This document shows positions 56,636 to 64,000 of a DNA stretch of 64,000 bases, piece by piece; position 1 is the stretch's first letter, and every line of letters begins with the position of its first letter. Source of the stretch: Geodermatophilaceae bacterium URHB0062. GTDB lineage: Bacteria > Actinomycetota > Actinomycetes > Mycobacteriales > Geodermatophilaceae. The position numbers were made by a program, and so were the translations under genes. Below the pieces are notes generated by a model that was given only the letters and a program-made list of their open reading frames with translations, was not told where the DNA came from and did no database searches. Location: assembly GCA_000620185.1 (NCBI GenBank), contig JHVO01000008.1, positions 310,001-374,000 on the forward strand. Direction: 5' to 3'.

Positions 56636-56666
56636 GCGGGTGGGCGGCCGTCGTCCGCCCACCCGC
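56636..56666 (-). terminator. Terminator of the GGAD-JmjC-ferredoxin operon
   Basis: GCGGGTGGGCGG and CCGCCCACCCGC form a perfect 12-base-pair stem with a seven-base loop, six bases after the stop codon of the ferredoxin-like gene. Confidence 0.7.
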
Positions 56667-56672
56667 GTGCAC

Positions 56673-57614
56673 CTAGGCCGGCGCTTCAGCGAGGTCGACG
56701 TGCCAGGTGCGGGAGTGCGCCGGATGGGTGGCGCGGCAGGTCAGCAGGGCCGCCTCCTCCGAGGGGCGGCTCTCCACGGCGGCGGTCACCGTGCCGTCCG
56801 GGCCCGCCAGCGTGACGACCCACCGCTCGACTTCGGCTCCGGCCGGCGTGGTCGCCTCGATGGACAGCACGGGCAGGTCGTCGATGCCGAGGAGGCCGAG
56901 CGCCTCACGGGCGTAGTGCTGGGCGGCCTGCCCCGGGGTGGACACACCGGCCCGGCCGCGCAGCCACGGCAGCGCCACCTGGCCGCGCTCGTGCGCCCGT
57001 ACCAGCTCGCCGCCGTCGCCGGGCACCTGGCCGTAGTAGAAGCCGTGCGGCAGGACGACGACATTGGCGGCGAAGCGGTCGCCGCCCAGATGACTGCACT
57101 CCCACACGTCGGGAGCCGGGAGGGCCCGGGCGAGCGGTCGCCCGCGCAGCGCGCAGCACGCGTCGTGGCCGCCGTGCGTGCACACGAGATAGGTCGGCCG
57201 CGACATCGGCTCGCCCACGGATCCGTCCCACGGCGCGGACAGCAGATCGGCGTCCGACGTCCGCACCGACCACCACAGCCCCTCCCGGCCACGCCGGCTG
57301 TCCGCGTACGCCCATCGGTGGCCGGAGTCGGCCAGCCGGCCGTCCGGACGGCGCACCAGCAGCAGCCGCACGTTCTCGGCGCGGGCCCGCCGGGCCAGCG
57401 GCGCGGCCACGTCGCGGTCGAAGCGCGACTCGGTGAGAGCGTCGCGTCCCCACGGGCCCGGCTGCTCGATCAGCAGCCACCGCTGGACGGGGGAGGCGGT
57501 GGCGACGACCGAATCACCGCGGGCCAGCGCTCGCACCGAGCAGCGGTTCTCGTCCAGCCGGCCCACGGGACGGGCACGCGATCCGGTGCGGGCGGGCGGG
57601 GGAGCGGGGGTCAC
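56673..57614 (-). CDS. Sucrase/ferredoxin-like (thioredoxin-fold [2Fe-2S]) protein
   Basis: A 313-residue Suc_Fer-like protein, related to Apd1/Aim32-type thioredoxin-like ferredoxins. Candidate iron-sulfur ligands are Cys145 in VCTHGGHDACCALRG (with Cys153 and Cys154) and Cys173/His175 in WECSHLGGDRFAANV; the family tail block VVLPHGFYYG follows. Cys25 is in an N-terminal ENRCSVRAL block. It would act as an electron carrier in the cytoplasm. Its GTG overlaps the oxygenase stop by GTGA, so a redox role for that enzyme is inferred. Confidence 0.82.
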   Translation of the reverse strand: MTPAPPPARTGSRARPVGRLDENRCSVRALARGDSVVATASPVQRWLLIEQPGPWGRDALTESRFDRDVAAPLARRARAENVRLLLVRRPDGRLADSGHRWAYADSRRGREGLWWSVRTSDADLLSAPWDGSVGEPMSRPTYLVCTHGGHDACCALRGRPLARALPAPDVWECSHLGGDRFAANVVVLPHGFYYGQVPGDGGELVRAHERGQVALPWLRGRAGVSTPGQAAQHYAREALGLLGIDDLPVLSIEATTPAGAEVERWVVTLAGPDGTVTAAVESRPSEEAALLTCRATHPAHSRTWHVDLAEAPA

Positions 57615-58897
57615 GCGTCGTCCGCGCCGAGGACCGTGGCGATCCCGTCGGTGACCAGCCGCCGGGCCAGCCCCAACCGGTCGTCGTCCGTCCCCGGCAG
57701 GTCGGCCACCTTGAGCTCGCCGGCCGACAGCAGCGCCGTCAGGGCCGGCCGCGTCTCCGCGGGGAAGGCATGGGTGCGCCGACCGCCGATCAGCCGCACG
57801 GTCCCGTCGGGGGCCTCCCGCAGCGCGGACCGGAGGCGGCCGCGCAGCCGGAGCACCGTGTCGGAGGTGAGAGCGGCGGCCGCGGCCGACTGGGCCAGCG
57901 GCAGCACCGGCTCGGGACGGACCTGCGCCCAGGCGCCCGCGCGCAGCCGGTCGGCCACGTCGTCGGGATCGACGTGATCGAGCCAGTTCCGCAGACCGCC
58001 GAGCACCTCGGTGACGTGCTGCCGGACGGACCGTGGGTCGGCCAGGTCGACACCGAGGGGCAGCGAGCCGCGCAGCGCCGGGTCGTCGGCGGCGAGGGCG
58101 CGGACGAGGTCCAGTGCCGACTCCGCCGCGGCCCACCGGGTCACCGGGTGGACGCCGATCGTCAGGTGTGCGCTGATCTCACCCAGCGCCGTGGCCGAGT
58201 GCAGGAAGCCGCGGGGGAGGTAGAGGGCATCGCCTGGGCGCAGCACCGCGTCGATGACCGGCTCGCCCTCGGCCGCCGCGGCCACCTCGCCGGCGCGGTC
58301 GGTCCAGGGCTGGCTGCGGAGGGGGTCGGCGAGCACGGGGGCGTGGATGCGCCAGTGCTTCGTGCCGGCCACCTGCAGCACGAAGACGTCGTGCACGTCG
58401 TAGTGCGGGCTGAACCCACGCGAGGACGGCGGGGTGATGTAGGCGTTGACCTGCGTGGGGTGGCCCAGGTCGGCGGCCAGCTGGTCGGCGAACTCGATCA
58501 GCGGCGGCCACAGCCGGTGCAGGCCCTGCAGGACGACGGTGCTTCCCTCCGCGAACAGCCGCAGCACCGCCTCCGAGGAGACCTGGTCGGCGATCTCGGC
58601 TCCGGCGCCGCCCGAGCCGGTGAACCGCTTGGGATCGACGACGACGCCGTCCTTGGCGATCCGCAGGAAGGGTGCGCGCAGGCCGCGACGCGACAGCAGC
58701 TCGTCCACCGCGGCGAGGTCGAGCAGGTCGGCGAAGGAGTTGCCGGAGGCCCCGCTTCCGAGGTCCTGCGCGCGGGTGAGCAGCGGCCGCCGGGACCAGT
58801 ACTGCTCGGCGAAAACCTCCGGGTCGAGGTTGGTGCACCGCCGCAGGGCCGGGCGGAGGTGCTCCGCCCGGCCCCGGGAAGTGAGGTTCTCGGTCAG
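57611..58897 (-). CDS. JmjC/cupin Fe(II)/2-oxoglutarate oxygenase (ribosomal-oxygenase type)
   Basis: A 428-residue oxygenase like YcfD/NO66/MINA. The iron triad is H165-x-D167 in SPHYDVHD and H233 in LPRGFLHSA; Lys180 in AGTKHW is placed to bind 2-oxoglutarate. YITPPSSRGF and VLQGLHRLWPPL are typical. Such enzymes hydroxylate side chains in proteins. Conserved N-terminal sequence (TNLDPEVFAEQYWSRRPLLTR) lies upstream of the first GTG (58708), yet that stretch has no ATG, GTG or TTG. The CTG at 58897 overlaps the preceding stop as CTGA and is the best start. It is cotranslated with the GGAD repeat gene and the ferredoxin. Confidence 0.85.
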   Translation of the reverse strand: MTENLTSRGRAEHLRPALRRCTNLDPEVFAEQYWSRRPLLTRAQDLGSGASGNSFADLLDLAAVDELLSRRGLRAPFLRIAKDGVVVDPKRFTGSGGAGAEIADQVSSEAVLRLFAEGSTVVLQGLHRLWPPLIEFADQLAADLGHPTQVNAYITPPSSRGFSPHYDVHDVFVLQVAGTKHWRIHAPVLADPLRSQPWTDRAGEVAAAAEGEPVIDAVLRPGDALYLPRGFLHSATALGEISAHLTIGVHPVTRWAAAESALDLVRALAADDPALRGSLPLGVDLADPRSVRQHVTEVLGGLRNWLDHVDPDDVADRLRAGAWAQVRPEPVLPLAQSAAAAALTSDTVLRLRGRLRSALREAPDGTVRLIGGRRTHAFPAETRPALTALLSAGELKVADLPGTDDDRLGLARRLVTDGIATVLGADDA

Positions 58898-59199
58898 GCG
58901 GAACCGTCCGCACCGCCGTCGGCGCCACCGTCCGCACCAGCGTCGGCGCCACCGTCGGCGCCACCGTCGGCACCACCGTCGGCACCACCGTCGGCGCCAC
59001 CGTCCGCACCAGCGTCGGCGCCACCGTCGGCGCCGCCGTCCGCGCTACCACCGGCGCCGCCGTCGGCGGGGCCGTGCGCACCGCTGTCCGCGCCGCCGTC
59101 GGCACCGCCGTCGGCACCGCCGTCCTGGACACCCGAGGTGCCGGACGCCCCACCGTCCGCGGGCCCCTCCGTGCTGGTCATGTCGTCGTCGAGCGCCAT
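58894..59199 (-). CDS. GGAD-repeat small protein B (putative modified peptide)
   Basis: A 101-residue protein with a short acidic leader (MALDDDMTSTEGPADGGASG) and then a low-complexity tract to the end, containing 12 exact GGAD units plus variants such as AGAD, GSAD and GPAD. It has no cysteine after the leader and almost no large side chain; a single His lies in SGAHGPAD. GAGGGAG precedes ATG 59199. Its stop overlaps the oxygenase CTG start. The regular Asp spacing makes it a good substrate candidate for that oxygenase; a metal-binding or structural peptide is the alternative. Function is inferred only. Confidence 0.78.
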   Translation of the reverse strand: MALDDDMTSTEGPADGGASGTSGVQDGGADGGADGGADSGAHGPADGGAGGSADGGADGGADAGADGGADGGADGGADGGADGGADAGADGGADGGADGSA

Positions 59200-59322
59200 G
59201 TCATCTCCCTCGATGGTCGTCCGCGCCGGCTGCCGTCCGCAGCCCGGGGATGCGCTGGCCACCAGTGACGATCATGCCCATCGCGGCCCGCGGACGCGCG
59301 CCGGACGGTCGCCCGGTCCGGG

Positions 59323-59544
59323 TCAGGCGAAACGGGTGTCCTCGTCGGTCTCCGTCGTGGGGTCGTCCCCGCCGGCCCCGCTGCCCGCGGCCCCGTCGGA
59401 GCCGCCGTCGGCACCGCCATCGGCGCCGCCGTCCGCGCCGCCGTCGGAGCCGCCGTCCCGGCCCAGGTACTCGTCCTCGGAGATCGTCCCCTCCGCGCGA
59501 TCAGCGGGCGTGGGGGGCTGCGGTGGCTCGGGCGAAGTGGTCAT
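59323..59544 (-). CDS. GGAD-repeat small protein A (paralogue)
   Basis: A 73-residue protein with a leader of about 31 residues (TSPEPPQPPTPADRAEGTIS, EDEYLGRD), then GGSD, three GGAD units, GGSD, and a C-terminal tail GDDPTTETDEDTRFA. A strong site, GGAGGAGGACGAC, precedes ATG 59544. It shares the repeat unit with protein B 123 bases downstream but has a different leader and a distinct tail, so it is a paralogue rather than a fragment. It is the first gene of the oxygenase operon and divergent from dinB. Confidence 0.75.
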   Translation of the reverse strand: MTTSPEPPQPPTPADRAEGTISEDEYLGRDGGSDGGADGGADGGADGGSDGAAGSGAGGDDPTTETDEDTRFA

Positions 59545-59661
59545 GTCGTCCTCCTCCGGTCGCTGCGTCGCCGGTCCGCCCGGCGTGCTGCTGATGATGG
59601 CGATCCCGGGAGGTCGCCGCGCGTCGAGCGGGGGAACCGGGCCGGCGCGGGGGAGAGGCAT
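59545..59661. other. Divergent intergenic region of the GGAD operon and dinB
   Basis: It holds the ribosome binding site of GGAD protein A and must contain its promoter. I see no confident -10 on the minus strand. The dinB promoter and LexA box lie at its right end. Confidence 0.5.
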
Positions 59662-59691
59662 TAGGCTCCACCTGTCGAACACACGTTCGAC
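59662..59691 (+). promoter_or_regulatory. dinB promoter and LexA (SOS) box
   Basis: TAGGCT (59662-59667) is a -10 element, and GTCGAACACACGTTCGAC (59674-59691) holds the perfect box TCGAAC-ACAC-GTTCGA over the expected transcription start. LexA bound here would block dinB; it lies about 130 bases from the GGAD protein A start. Confidence 0.85.
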
Positions 59692-59712
59692 AAGGGTGGA
59701 GGTGGGAACCAG

Positions 59713-60996
59713 GTGAAGGCCGGGCGGGCTGCGGGCTGCACCGTCCTCCACGTCGACATGGACGCCTTCTTCGCCAGCGTCGAGGTGCGCCGGCATCCGG
59801 AGCTGGCCGGCACGCCGGTGATCGTCGGTGGTGCCGGCAACCGCGGCGTGGTCACCTCCGCCACCTACGAGGCCCGCCGCTACGGCGTGCACGCGGCGAT
59901 GCCGACCGCCCGCGCGCTGCGGCTGTGCCCGACGGCGACGGTGCTGCCGGGCGACATGGCGCTCTACGCCGAGGTCTCCCGCTCGGTGATGGCCCTGTTC
60001 CGCTCGATCACGCCGCTGGTGGAGCCGTTGAGCATGGACGAGGCCTTCCTCGACGTCACCGGGGCGATGCGCCGGCTGGGCGACGCCGCCGAGATCGGCG
60101 AGTACCTGCGCGCCCGGGTCTTCGACGAGCAGGGCATCACGTGCTCGGTCGGCGTGGCCGGCACCAAGTTCGTCGCCAAGCTCGCCTCCACCTCGGCCAA
60201 GCCCGACGGGATGCGGATCGTCCGGCCGGCCGAGGTCATGGACTTCCTGCACCCCCTGCCCGTCGGCGCACTGTGGGGCGTCGGCCCCAAGACCGAGGAG
60301 CAGTTGCTGCGCCTGGGGCTGCGTACCGTCGGCGACCTGGCGCACGTGCCGGCCAAGACCCTGCAGCGGGCACTGGGATCGGCCGCCGGCTCGCACCTGC
60401 ACGAGCTCTCGTGGGGCCGCGACCCCCGCCGGGTCGTGCCCGACGAGCCGGAGAAGTCGACCGGTCACGAGGAGACCTTCGGCACCGACGTCGACGACCC
60501 GGCGGTGATCCACCGCGAGCTCCTGCTGCTCTCCGAGCGGACGGCGGCCCGGCTCCGCTCCGGCGGATGGCTGGCCCGCACCGTCAGCATCAAGGTCCGG
60601 TTCGCCGACTTCGCCACCCTCACCCGCAGCCGCACCCTCGACGTCCCCACCGACGTCGGCCAGGAGCTCTACGACACCGCCCGTGCCCTCTACGACGCGC
60701 TGGGCCTCGACCGGGCGCGGATCCGGCTGGTCGGGGTCCGGGCCGAGCGGCTGATCGAGGCGGGCTCCGCGGCGCAGCAGCTGGAGCTGGGGGCCCGGGA
60801 GCACGGCCGCCGGGACGCCGAGCTCGCCGCCGACCGCGCCGCCCGCCGCTTCGGGGCGGGCGCGGTCCGTCCGGCGACGCTGCTGCACCGCGACGGCCGG
60901 CCAGGCCGGAGAGCGCCGTCGACCAGGCAGGATCCCCGTTCGCGGCCCTCACCGGCAGCCGGTGGAACGGCCGTCCGCGAGCACTCGGAGGAGTGA
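59713..60996 (+). CDS. dinB: DNA polymerase IV (Y family)
   Basis: A 427-residue translesion polymerase. Catalytic residues are in LHVDMDAFFASVE and SMDEAFLDVTG; the steric gate region and YEARRYGVHAAMP are typical. The HhH part has GVGPKTEEQLLRLG, and SVGVAGTKFVAKLASTSAKP is the family palm block. The little-finger domain follows, with an Arg/Pro-rich tail lacking an obvious clamp-binding motif at the very end. GTG 59713 has GGAGG ten bases upstream. It is SOS-regulated by the box at 59675. Confidence 0.94.
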   Translation: MKAGRAAGCTVLHVDMDAFFASVEVRRHPELAGTPVIVGGAGNRGVVTSATYEARRYGVHAAMPTARALRLCPTATVLPGDMALYAEVSRSVMALFRSITPLVEPLSMDEAFLDVTGAMRRLGDAAEIGEYLRARVFDEQGITCSVGVAGTKFVAKLASTSAKPDGMRIVRPAEVMDFLHPLPVGALWGVGPKTEEQLLRLGLRTVGDLAHVPAKTLQRALGSAAGSHLHELSWGRDPRRVVPDEPEKSTGHEETFGTDVDDPAVIHRELLLLSERTAARLRSGGWLARTVSIKVRFADFATLTRSRTLDVPTDVGQELYDTARALYDALGLDRARIRLVGVRAERLIEAGSAAQQLELGAREHGRRDAELAADRAARRFGAGAVRPATLLHRDGRPGRRAPSTRQDPRSRPSPAAGGTAVREHSEE

Positions 60997-61122
60997 TCGG
61001 ACCGGGTCTGGAACGGCGCGCCGTCAGGTCGCCTTTCGCAGCCTGCAAAGGGCTCGTATCCTCGGAGGCACCGGCGGGGGATGTCCCCCGGCGGACAAGG
61101 CTCCGCCCACCTGGAGGTCGAC

Positions 61123-61527
61123 GTGCCGCTCTCCGAACACGAGCAGCGTCTGCTGGAGCAGATCGAGCGCGCCCTCGTCGATGACGATCCCAAGTTCGCC
61201 TCATCCGTGCGCACCGGCGACCGCCGTCTGCGCGCACGCCGGAAACTCCAGTTCGGTGCCCTGCTCGTCGTCGCCGGCATGGCCGTCCTGGTCGGTGGCG
61301 CCGTCGCGCAGAACTTCTACATCGGGGCGCTCGGCTTCCTCGTGGCCTTCGGTGGCGTCGTCCTCGGCGTGCTGAACTACAAGACCGCCACCGGCGCGGT
61401 CGAGGCCCCCAGCAGCGGGTCGGCCCGCGGCTCGGCGCCCACCGGTCGCGGTGGACGTGGGCGGGGCAGCCGCCAGCCGCTGAAGAGCCGCCTCGAGGAG
61501 CGCTTCCGCCGCCGCTACGACCAGTAG
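61123..61527 (+). CDS. DUF3040 membrane protein
   Basis: A 134-residue actinobacterial protein that begins PLSEHEQRLLEQIERALVDD, the signature of DUF3040. Two hydrophobic helices follow (about 44-62 and 66-85), and the tail is basic (RGGRGRGSR, LEERFRRRYDQ). GTG 61123 is chosen because GGAGG lies six bases upstream and the family starts with PLSEHEQ. It commonly lies near dinB and mraZ. Function is unknown. Confidence 0.87.
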   Translation: MPLSEHEQRLLEQIERALVDDDPKFASSVRTGDRRLRARRKLQFGALLVVAGMAVLVGGAVAQNFYIGALGFLVAFGGVVLGVLNYKTATGAVEAPSSGSARGSAPTGRGGRGRGSRQPLKSRLEERFRRRYDQ

Positions 61528-61550
61528 CCGCACCCACCGCCCGGCTCTCC

Positions 61551-61584
61551 GACAGCCGCCGTCCCTCCCGGGACGGCGGCTGTC
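61551..61584. terminator. Strong bidirectional terminator
   Basis: GACAGCCGCCGTCCC and GGGACGGCGGCTGTC form a perfect 15-base-pair stem with the loop TCCC. It lies between the converging DUF3040 and transglutaminase genes. Confidence 0.85.
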
Positions 61585-61605
61585 GCCGTACGGGGGGCGA
61601 GCACG

Positions 61606-64000
61606 TCAGGCCGGCCGCGTCTCCCGGCTCGATCGCCGACGCCGGACCGGACCGCCCAGCCGTTCCGCGACACCGGCCGCCAGCCGGCGCCCGGCTCCCC
61701 CCACCAGCGACGCCGGCCACAGCGTCGCCCGCAGCCGGGTGCTGCGCGTGCACCCCCGGCCGAGTGCGCGCCGGGCCAGGCGCAGCGCCGTCGCCAGCTC
61801 CGGTCCGCCGGCACCGGAGCCCGCGGGGCCGTAGCTGGACCGCTCCTCCGCGAGTGCCAGCCGGTACACGGCCTCCACCGCCGCCGGATCGGGGGCGCCC
61901 CGGGACGAGGTCATGCCGCGTCCGAGTTCCTCCGCCGTCCGGCGGGGCGTCCAGGCGGGGTGCAGCCGCAGCCCCAGGTCGGCCGCGGTGGCGCCCAGCT
62001 CGTCCCACAGCGCCCCGGCGTCGCCGTCGGCCAGGCGACGGCGACGCTGGAGCCCGCGCAGCCCGGCCGGCAGCACCAGCAGGGCGATCGCCAGCAGCGT
62101 GCCGCTCCCGGCCAGCACGTACGGGCGCACCGACGTCGTGCTGCCCGCCGCGGCGGCGGTGGGGGTGACGCCGTTCCCGCCCCGGTCCTCGGCGACCCGG
62201 GGGGCGGCCTGGCTGGGCACGGTCGCCGCGGGCGCGTCCGGGCCGGTCTGGGGCTGCTCGTCCTGGCTGTTGCGGGGTGCCCACGGCAGATCGGCGGCCC
62301 GTCCCGCGCCGATGGGCGTGGGGTCGAACGGCACCCAGCCGACGCCGTCGAAGTAGACCTCCACCCACGCGTGCGCGTCGTCGGTGCTGATCAGCCGCGT
62401 GCCGTCGGGTTGCACCTCGCCCGGCGTGTAGCCCAGTGCCACGCGGGCGGGGACCCCGGCGGCGCGGACCATGACAGCCATCGCGCCGGCGTACTGCTCG
62501 CAGTAGCCCCGGCGGAGCCGCAGGAAGTCGACGAGGTCGTTGCCGCTGGTGCCCGGCGCGGTCGCGAGGCTGTACACGAAGCCGTTGGACCGGTCGGTGA
62601 GGTACTCCTGGATCCGACGGACCCGCTCGTAGGGCTGGCCCTCGCCCACGTCCCCGGTCAAGGACGTGACCAGATCGGTCACCCGGGGGTCGAGCTCAGG
62701 CAGTTGCGTGAAGCGCCGGAAGAGCACGCTGTTCTGTGGGACAGGCGGTGACGCGGCGAGGGCTTCGGTCGCTGGCCGGGGCTGCGCGGCCGAAACCCAG
62801 TACGTGAGGCCGGCGGTGGTCACCCGTCGGCCGAAGACCGTTCCGGTGGGCTGGTCGAACCGCCAGTCGTCGCTCGACCCCCCGAGCACGCGGACGGCGA
62901 GGGGCGAGGTGAAGACGGGCATGAACCGGTCGTCGTGCCCGAGGACGGTGATCGTGCCCGTGATCGGCCGGCGGGGCTGATCGCCCTGCAGGGGGGCCAG
63001 TTGGTCGGTGTCGCCGACCGAGATCTCGCCGTCGAGATTGCTCAGGGTCCACCCGCCGTCGACGTCGTACTGGTCGAGGACGACCGAGCGCAGGTACCCG
63101 GGGTCCGACGACGGCGTGTCGACCGAGAGCAGGTCCTCGGGCTGCTCGCGCGTCAGCTGCCCGTGCAGTTCGGCGGCCGGGTCCAGGGCCGTGCCCGTGG
63201 AACTGCCCTTGCCGCCGCCCAGCCCGGTGCTCAGCGTCCCCTCGGCCAGGGTCGGGACGACGGCCCCGACGACCAGGCCCGCGAGCAGCGCGGTGATCCC
63301 GATCCGCAGCGCGTTCGCGCCGCCGACGCCGAGGATCCGCCGGCCGACGGAGTCGCCGACGTCGAGCCGCTGGTGCTGGTCGGCCCACAGGAGGAGCGCC
63401 ATGCCGATCGCCGGCGCGACGAGGGCGGGCAGCCCGATGCCGCCGACGATCGTGCTCACCGGCACGCAGAAGAGCACCAGCAGCCCGAGACCGGCGATCG
63501 CCGGCTGCCGGCCGTCCACGGCCACCAGGTCGACCGTCACGGCGATCAGCCCCACGAGCACCGTCGTCAGCGCCAGCAGGCCGGTCAGCGGCAGGGCCGG
63601 GGTGGCCTGCTCGCGCAGCTCGGCCATGCCCTCCGTCAGCACGCCGCCCAGCTCGCCCAGGCTGGTCCAGGTCGGCAGCACGCCCGCGAAGGCGTTGGCC
63701 GGCGCGTAGAGCGCGGTGAGCAGGCACAGGAGGACGAACAGCTGGCCCAGCGGCACGAGGATCATCCCGGGAGCACCCGCGGGGCGGGCGGGGCGGCGGT
63801 CACCCCGCAGCGCCGACCGCAGCGACGACCCGAGCGCGGACGCGCCCGCGCGCAGCAGCAGACCGGCGGCGAGCACCGCCAGCACGACGGCCGCCACGGG
63901 TGGCAGCCAGGCGGCCGAGGAGAAGACCGGGGTCAGCGCGACGGAGCCCAGCATCGTGGCCACTGCGGCCACCACCGCACGACGGACGTCGGCGCCGCTC
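61606..64000 (-). CDS. TgpA-type transglutaminase-like membrane protein, 5' end outside the window
   Basis: At least 789 residues; GTG 63975 is a possible start, but the frame is open to the window edge and family members begin a little earlier. The N-terminal third has about six membrane helices (DUF3488-like). The extracytoplasmic transglutaminase core has Cys in RRGYCEQYAGAMAVMVRAAG, His in DDAHAWVEVYFDG and Asp in VPFDPTPIG. Another helix lies near the C-terminus (YVLAGSGTLLAIALLVLPAG), followed by a cytoplasmic DUF4129-like tail. Such genes pair with DUF58 and MoxR genes upstream of mraZ in actinobacteria, which would be just outside this window. Confidence 0.88.
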   Translation of the reverse strand, partial: SGADVRRAVVAAVATMLGSVALTPVFSSAAWLPPVAAVVLAVLAAGLLLRAGASALGSSLRSALRGDRRPARPAGAPGMILVPLGQLFVLLCLLTALYAPANAFAGVLPTWTSLGELGGVLTEGMAELREQATPALPLTGLLALTTVLVGLIAVTVDLVAVDGRQPAIAGLGLLVLFCVPVSTIVGGIGLPALVAPAIGMALLLWADQHQRLDVGDSVGRRILGVGGANALRIGITALLAGLVVGAVVPTLAEGTLSTGLGGGKGSSTGTALDPAAELHGQLTREQPEDLLSVDTPSSDPGYLRSVVLDQYDVDGGWTLSNLDGEISVGDTDQLAPLQGDQPRRPITGTITVLGHDDRFMPVFTSPLAVRVLGGSSDDWRFDQPTGTVFGRRVTTAGLTYWVSAAQPRPATEALAASPPVPQNSVLFRRFTQLPELDPRVTDLVTSLTGDVGEGQPYERVRRIQEYLTDRSNGFVYSLATAPGTSGNDLVDFLRLRRGYCEQYAGAMAVMVRAAGVPARVALGYTPGEVQPDGTRLISTDDAHAWVEVYFDGVGWVPFDPTPIGAGRAADLPWAPRNSQDEQPQTGPDAPAATVPSQAAPRVAEDRGGNGVTPTAAAAGSTTSVRPYVLAGSGTLLAIALLVLPAGLRGLQRRRRLADGDAGALWDELGATAADLGLRLHPAWTPRRTAEELGRGMTSSRGAPDPAAVEAVYRLALAEERSSYGPAGSGAGGPELATALRLARRALGRGCTRSTRLRATLWPASLVGGAGRRLAAGVAERLGGPVRRRRSSRETRPA

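Noticed and set aside
58905-59135. CRISPR-like or satellite repeat
   Set aside because: The 12-base units are contiguous, without spacers, and encode a continuous reading frame, so they are a coding repeat.
58179-59153. 324-codon minus-strand frame through the GGAD region with VPTVAPTVAPT repeats
   Set aside because: It is the same 12-base DNA repeat read in another frame. It has no ribosome binding site and runs over the oxygenase core out of frame; the GGAD frame has start, site and coupling.
57770-59716. 648-codon plus-strand frame with SAPPSAPPSAPP repeats
   Set aside because: It is the antisense reading of the GGAD repeats and oxygenase, with no start signals.

Overview
The window is chromosomal DNA from a very GC-rich actinobacterium. 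Gene content and protein character (orange-pigment carotenoid genes, DUF222/HNH repeat-family nuclease, LexA boxes of the TCGAAC-N4-GTTCGA type, many leaderless GTG starts, PASTA kinase, PIM mannosyltransferase) point to Geodermatophilaceae (Blastococcus, Geodermatophilus or Modestobacter); this assignment is an inference. No rRNA, tRNA, insertion sequence, prophage or CRISPR array was seen. Coding density is very high, and many neighbours overlap by ATGA, GTGA or TGATG, so most operons are translationally coupled.

Region 1 (1-34322) follows, in broken order, the gene set I recall from the M. tuberculosis Rv2172c-Rv2188c neighbourhood: PimB-like mannosyltransferase, FadD15-like acyl-CoA ligase, SRPBCC protein, ArsA-like ATPase, a small CxWCPxCQ protein, PlsC acyltransferase, Rv2179c-type 3'-5' exoribonuclease, class II DAHP synthase, PknL-type kinase, Rv2175c-type DNA-binding protein, prenyl synthase and MetF. 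Inserted into it are a glucokinase, an LOR/SDH (TIGR00300) protein, a TetR/hydrolase/Baeyer-Villiger monooxygenase/SDR catabolic cluster with palindromic operators, glycerol kinase, a phosphofructokinase with the PPi-type signature, threonine aldolase, a secreted subtilase, endonuclease IV, glyA behind a ZTP riboswitch, and carotenoid genes crtYc-crtYd facing crtB-crtI-crtE.

Region 2 (34575-47850) holds a frameshifted, SOS-boxed DUF222/HNH nuclease gene, a LolA/RseB-like exported protein with an ABC transporter, a lipase, a CDP-alcohol phosphatidyltransferase, adenosine kinase, and a second carotenoid operon (CrtO-like oxidoreductase, CruF, CruG-like glycosyltransferase) flanked by a flavin reductase, a GNAT enzyme and a YbaK deacylase.

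Region 3 (47851-64000) is rich in DNA-damage genes: a LexA box leads DUF6504-HEPN-dnaE2 with no imuA'/imuB, and a second LexA box controls dinB (Pol IV), followed by DUF3040 and a TgpA-type transglutaminase. Between them lie a PhnB-like protein, a methyltransferase/phosphodiesterase pair, an unrecognised pair of genes (one with an HExxE zincin-like motif), and the most unusual locus of the window: two small proteins built from Gly-Gly-Ala-Asp repeats, coupled by a CTGA overlap to a JmjC-type Fe(II)/2-oxoglutarate oxygenase, which is coupled to a thioredoxin-like (sucrase/ferredoxin-like) [2Fe-2S] protein. I propose this four-gene cassette as a candidate peptide-modification (RiPP-like) system; it shares its intergenic region with the SOS-regulated dinB gene.
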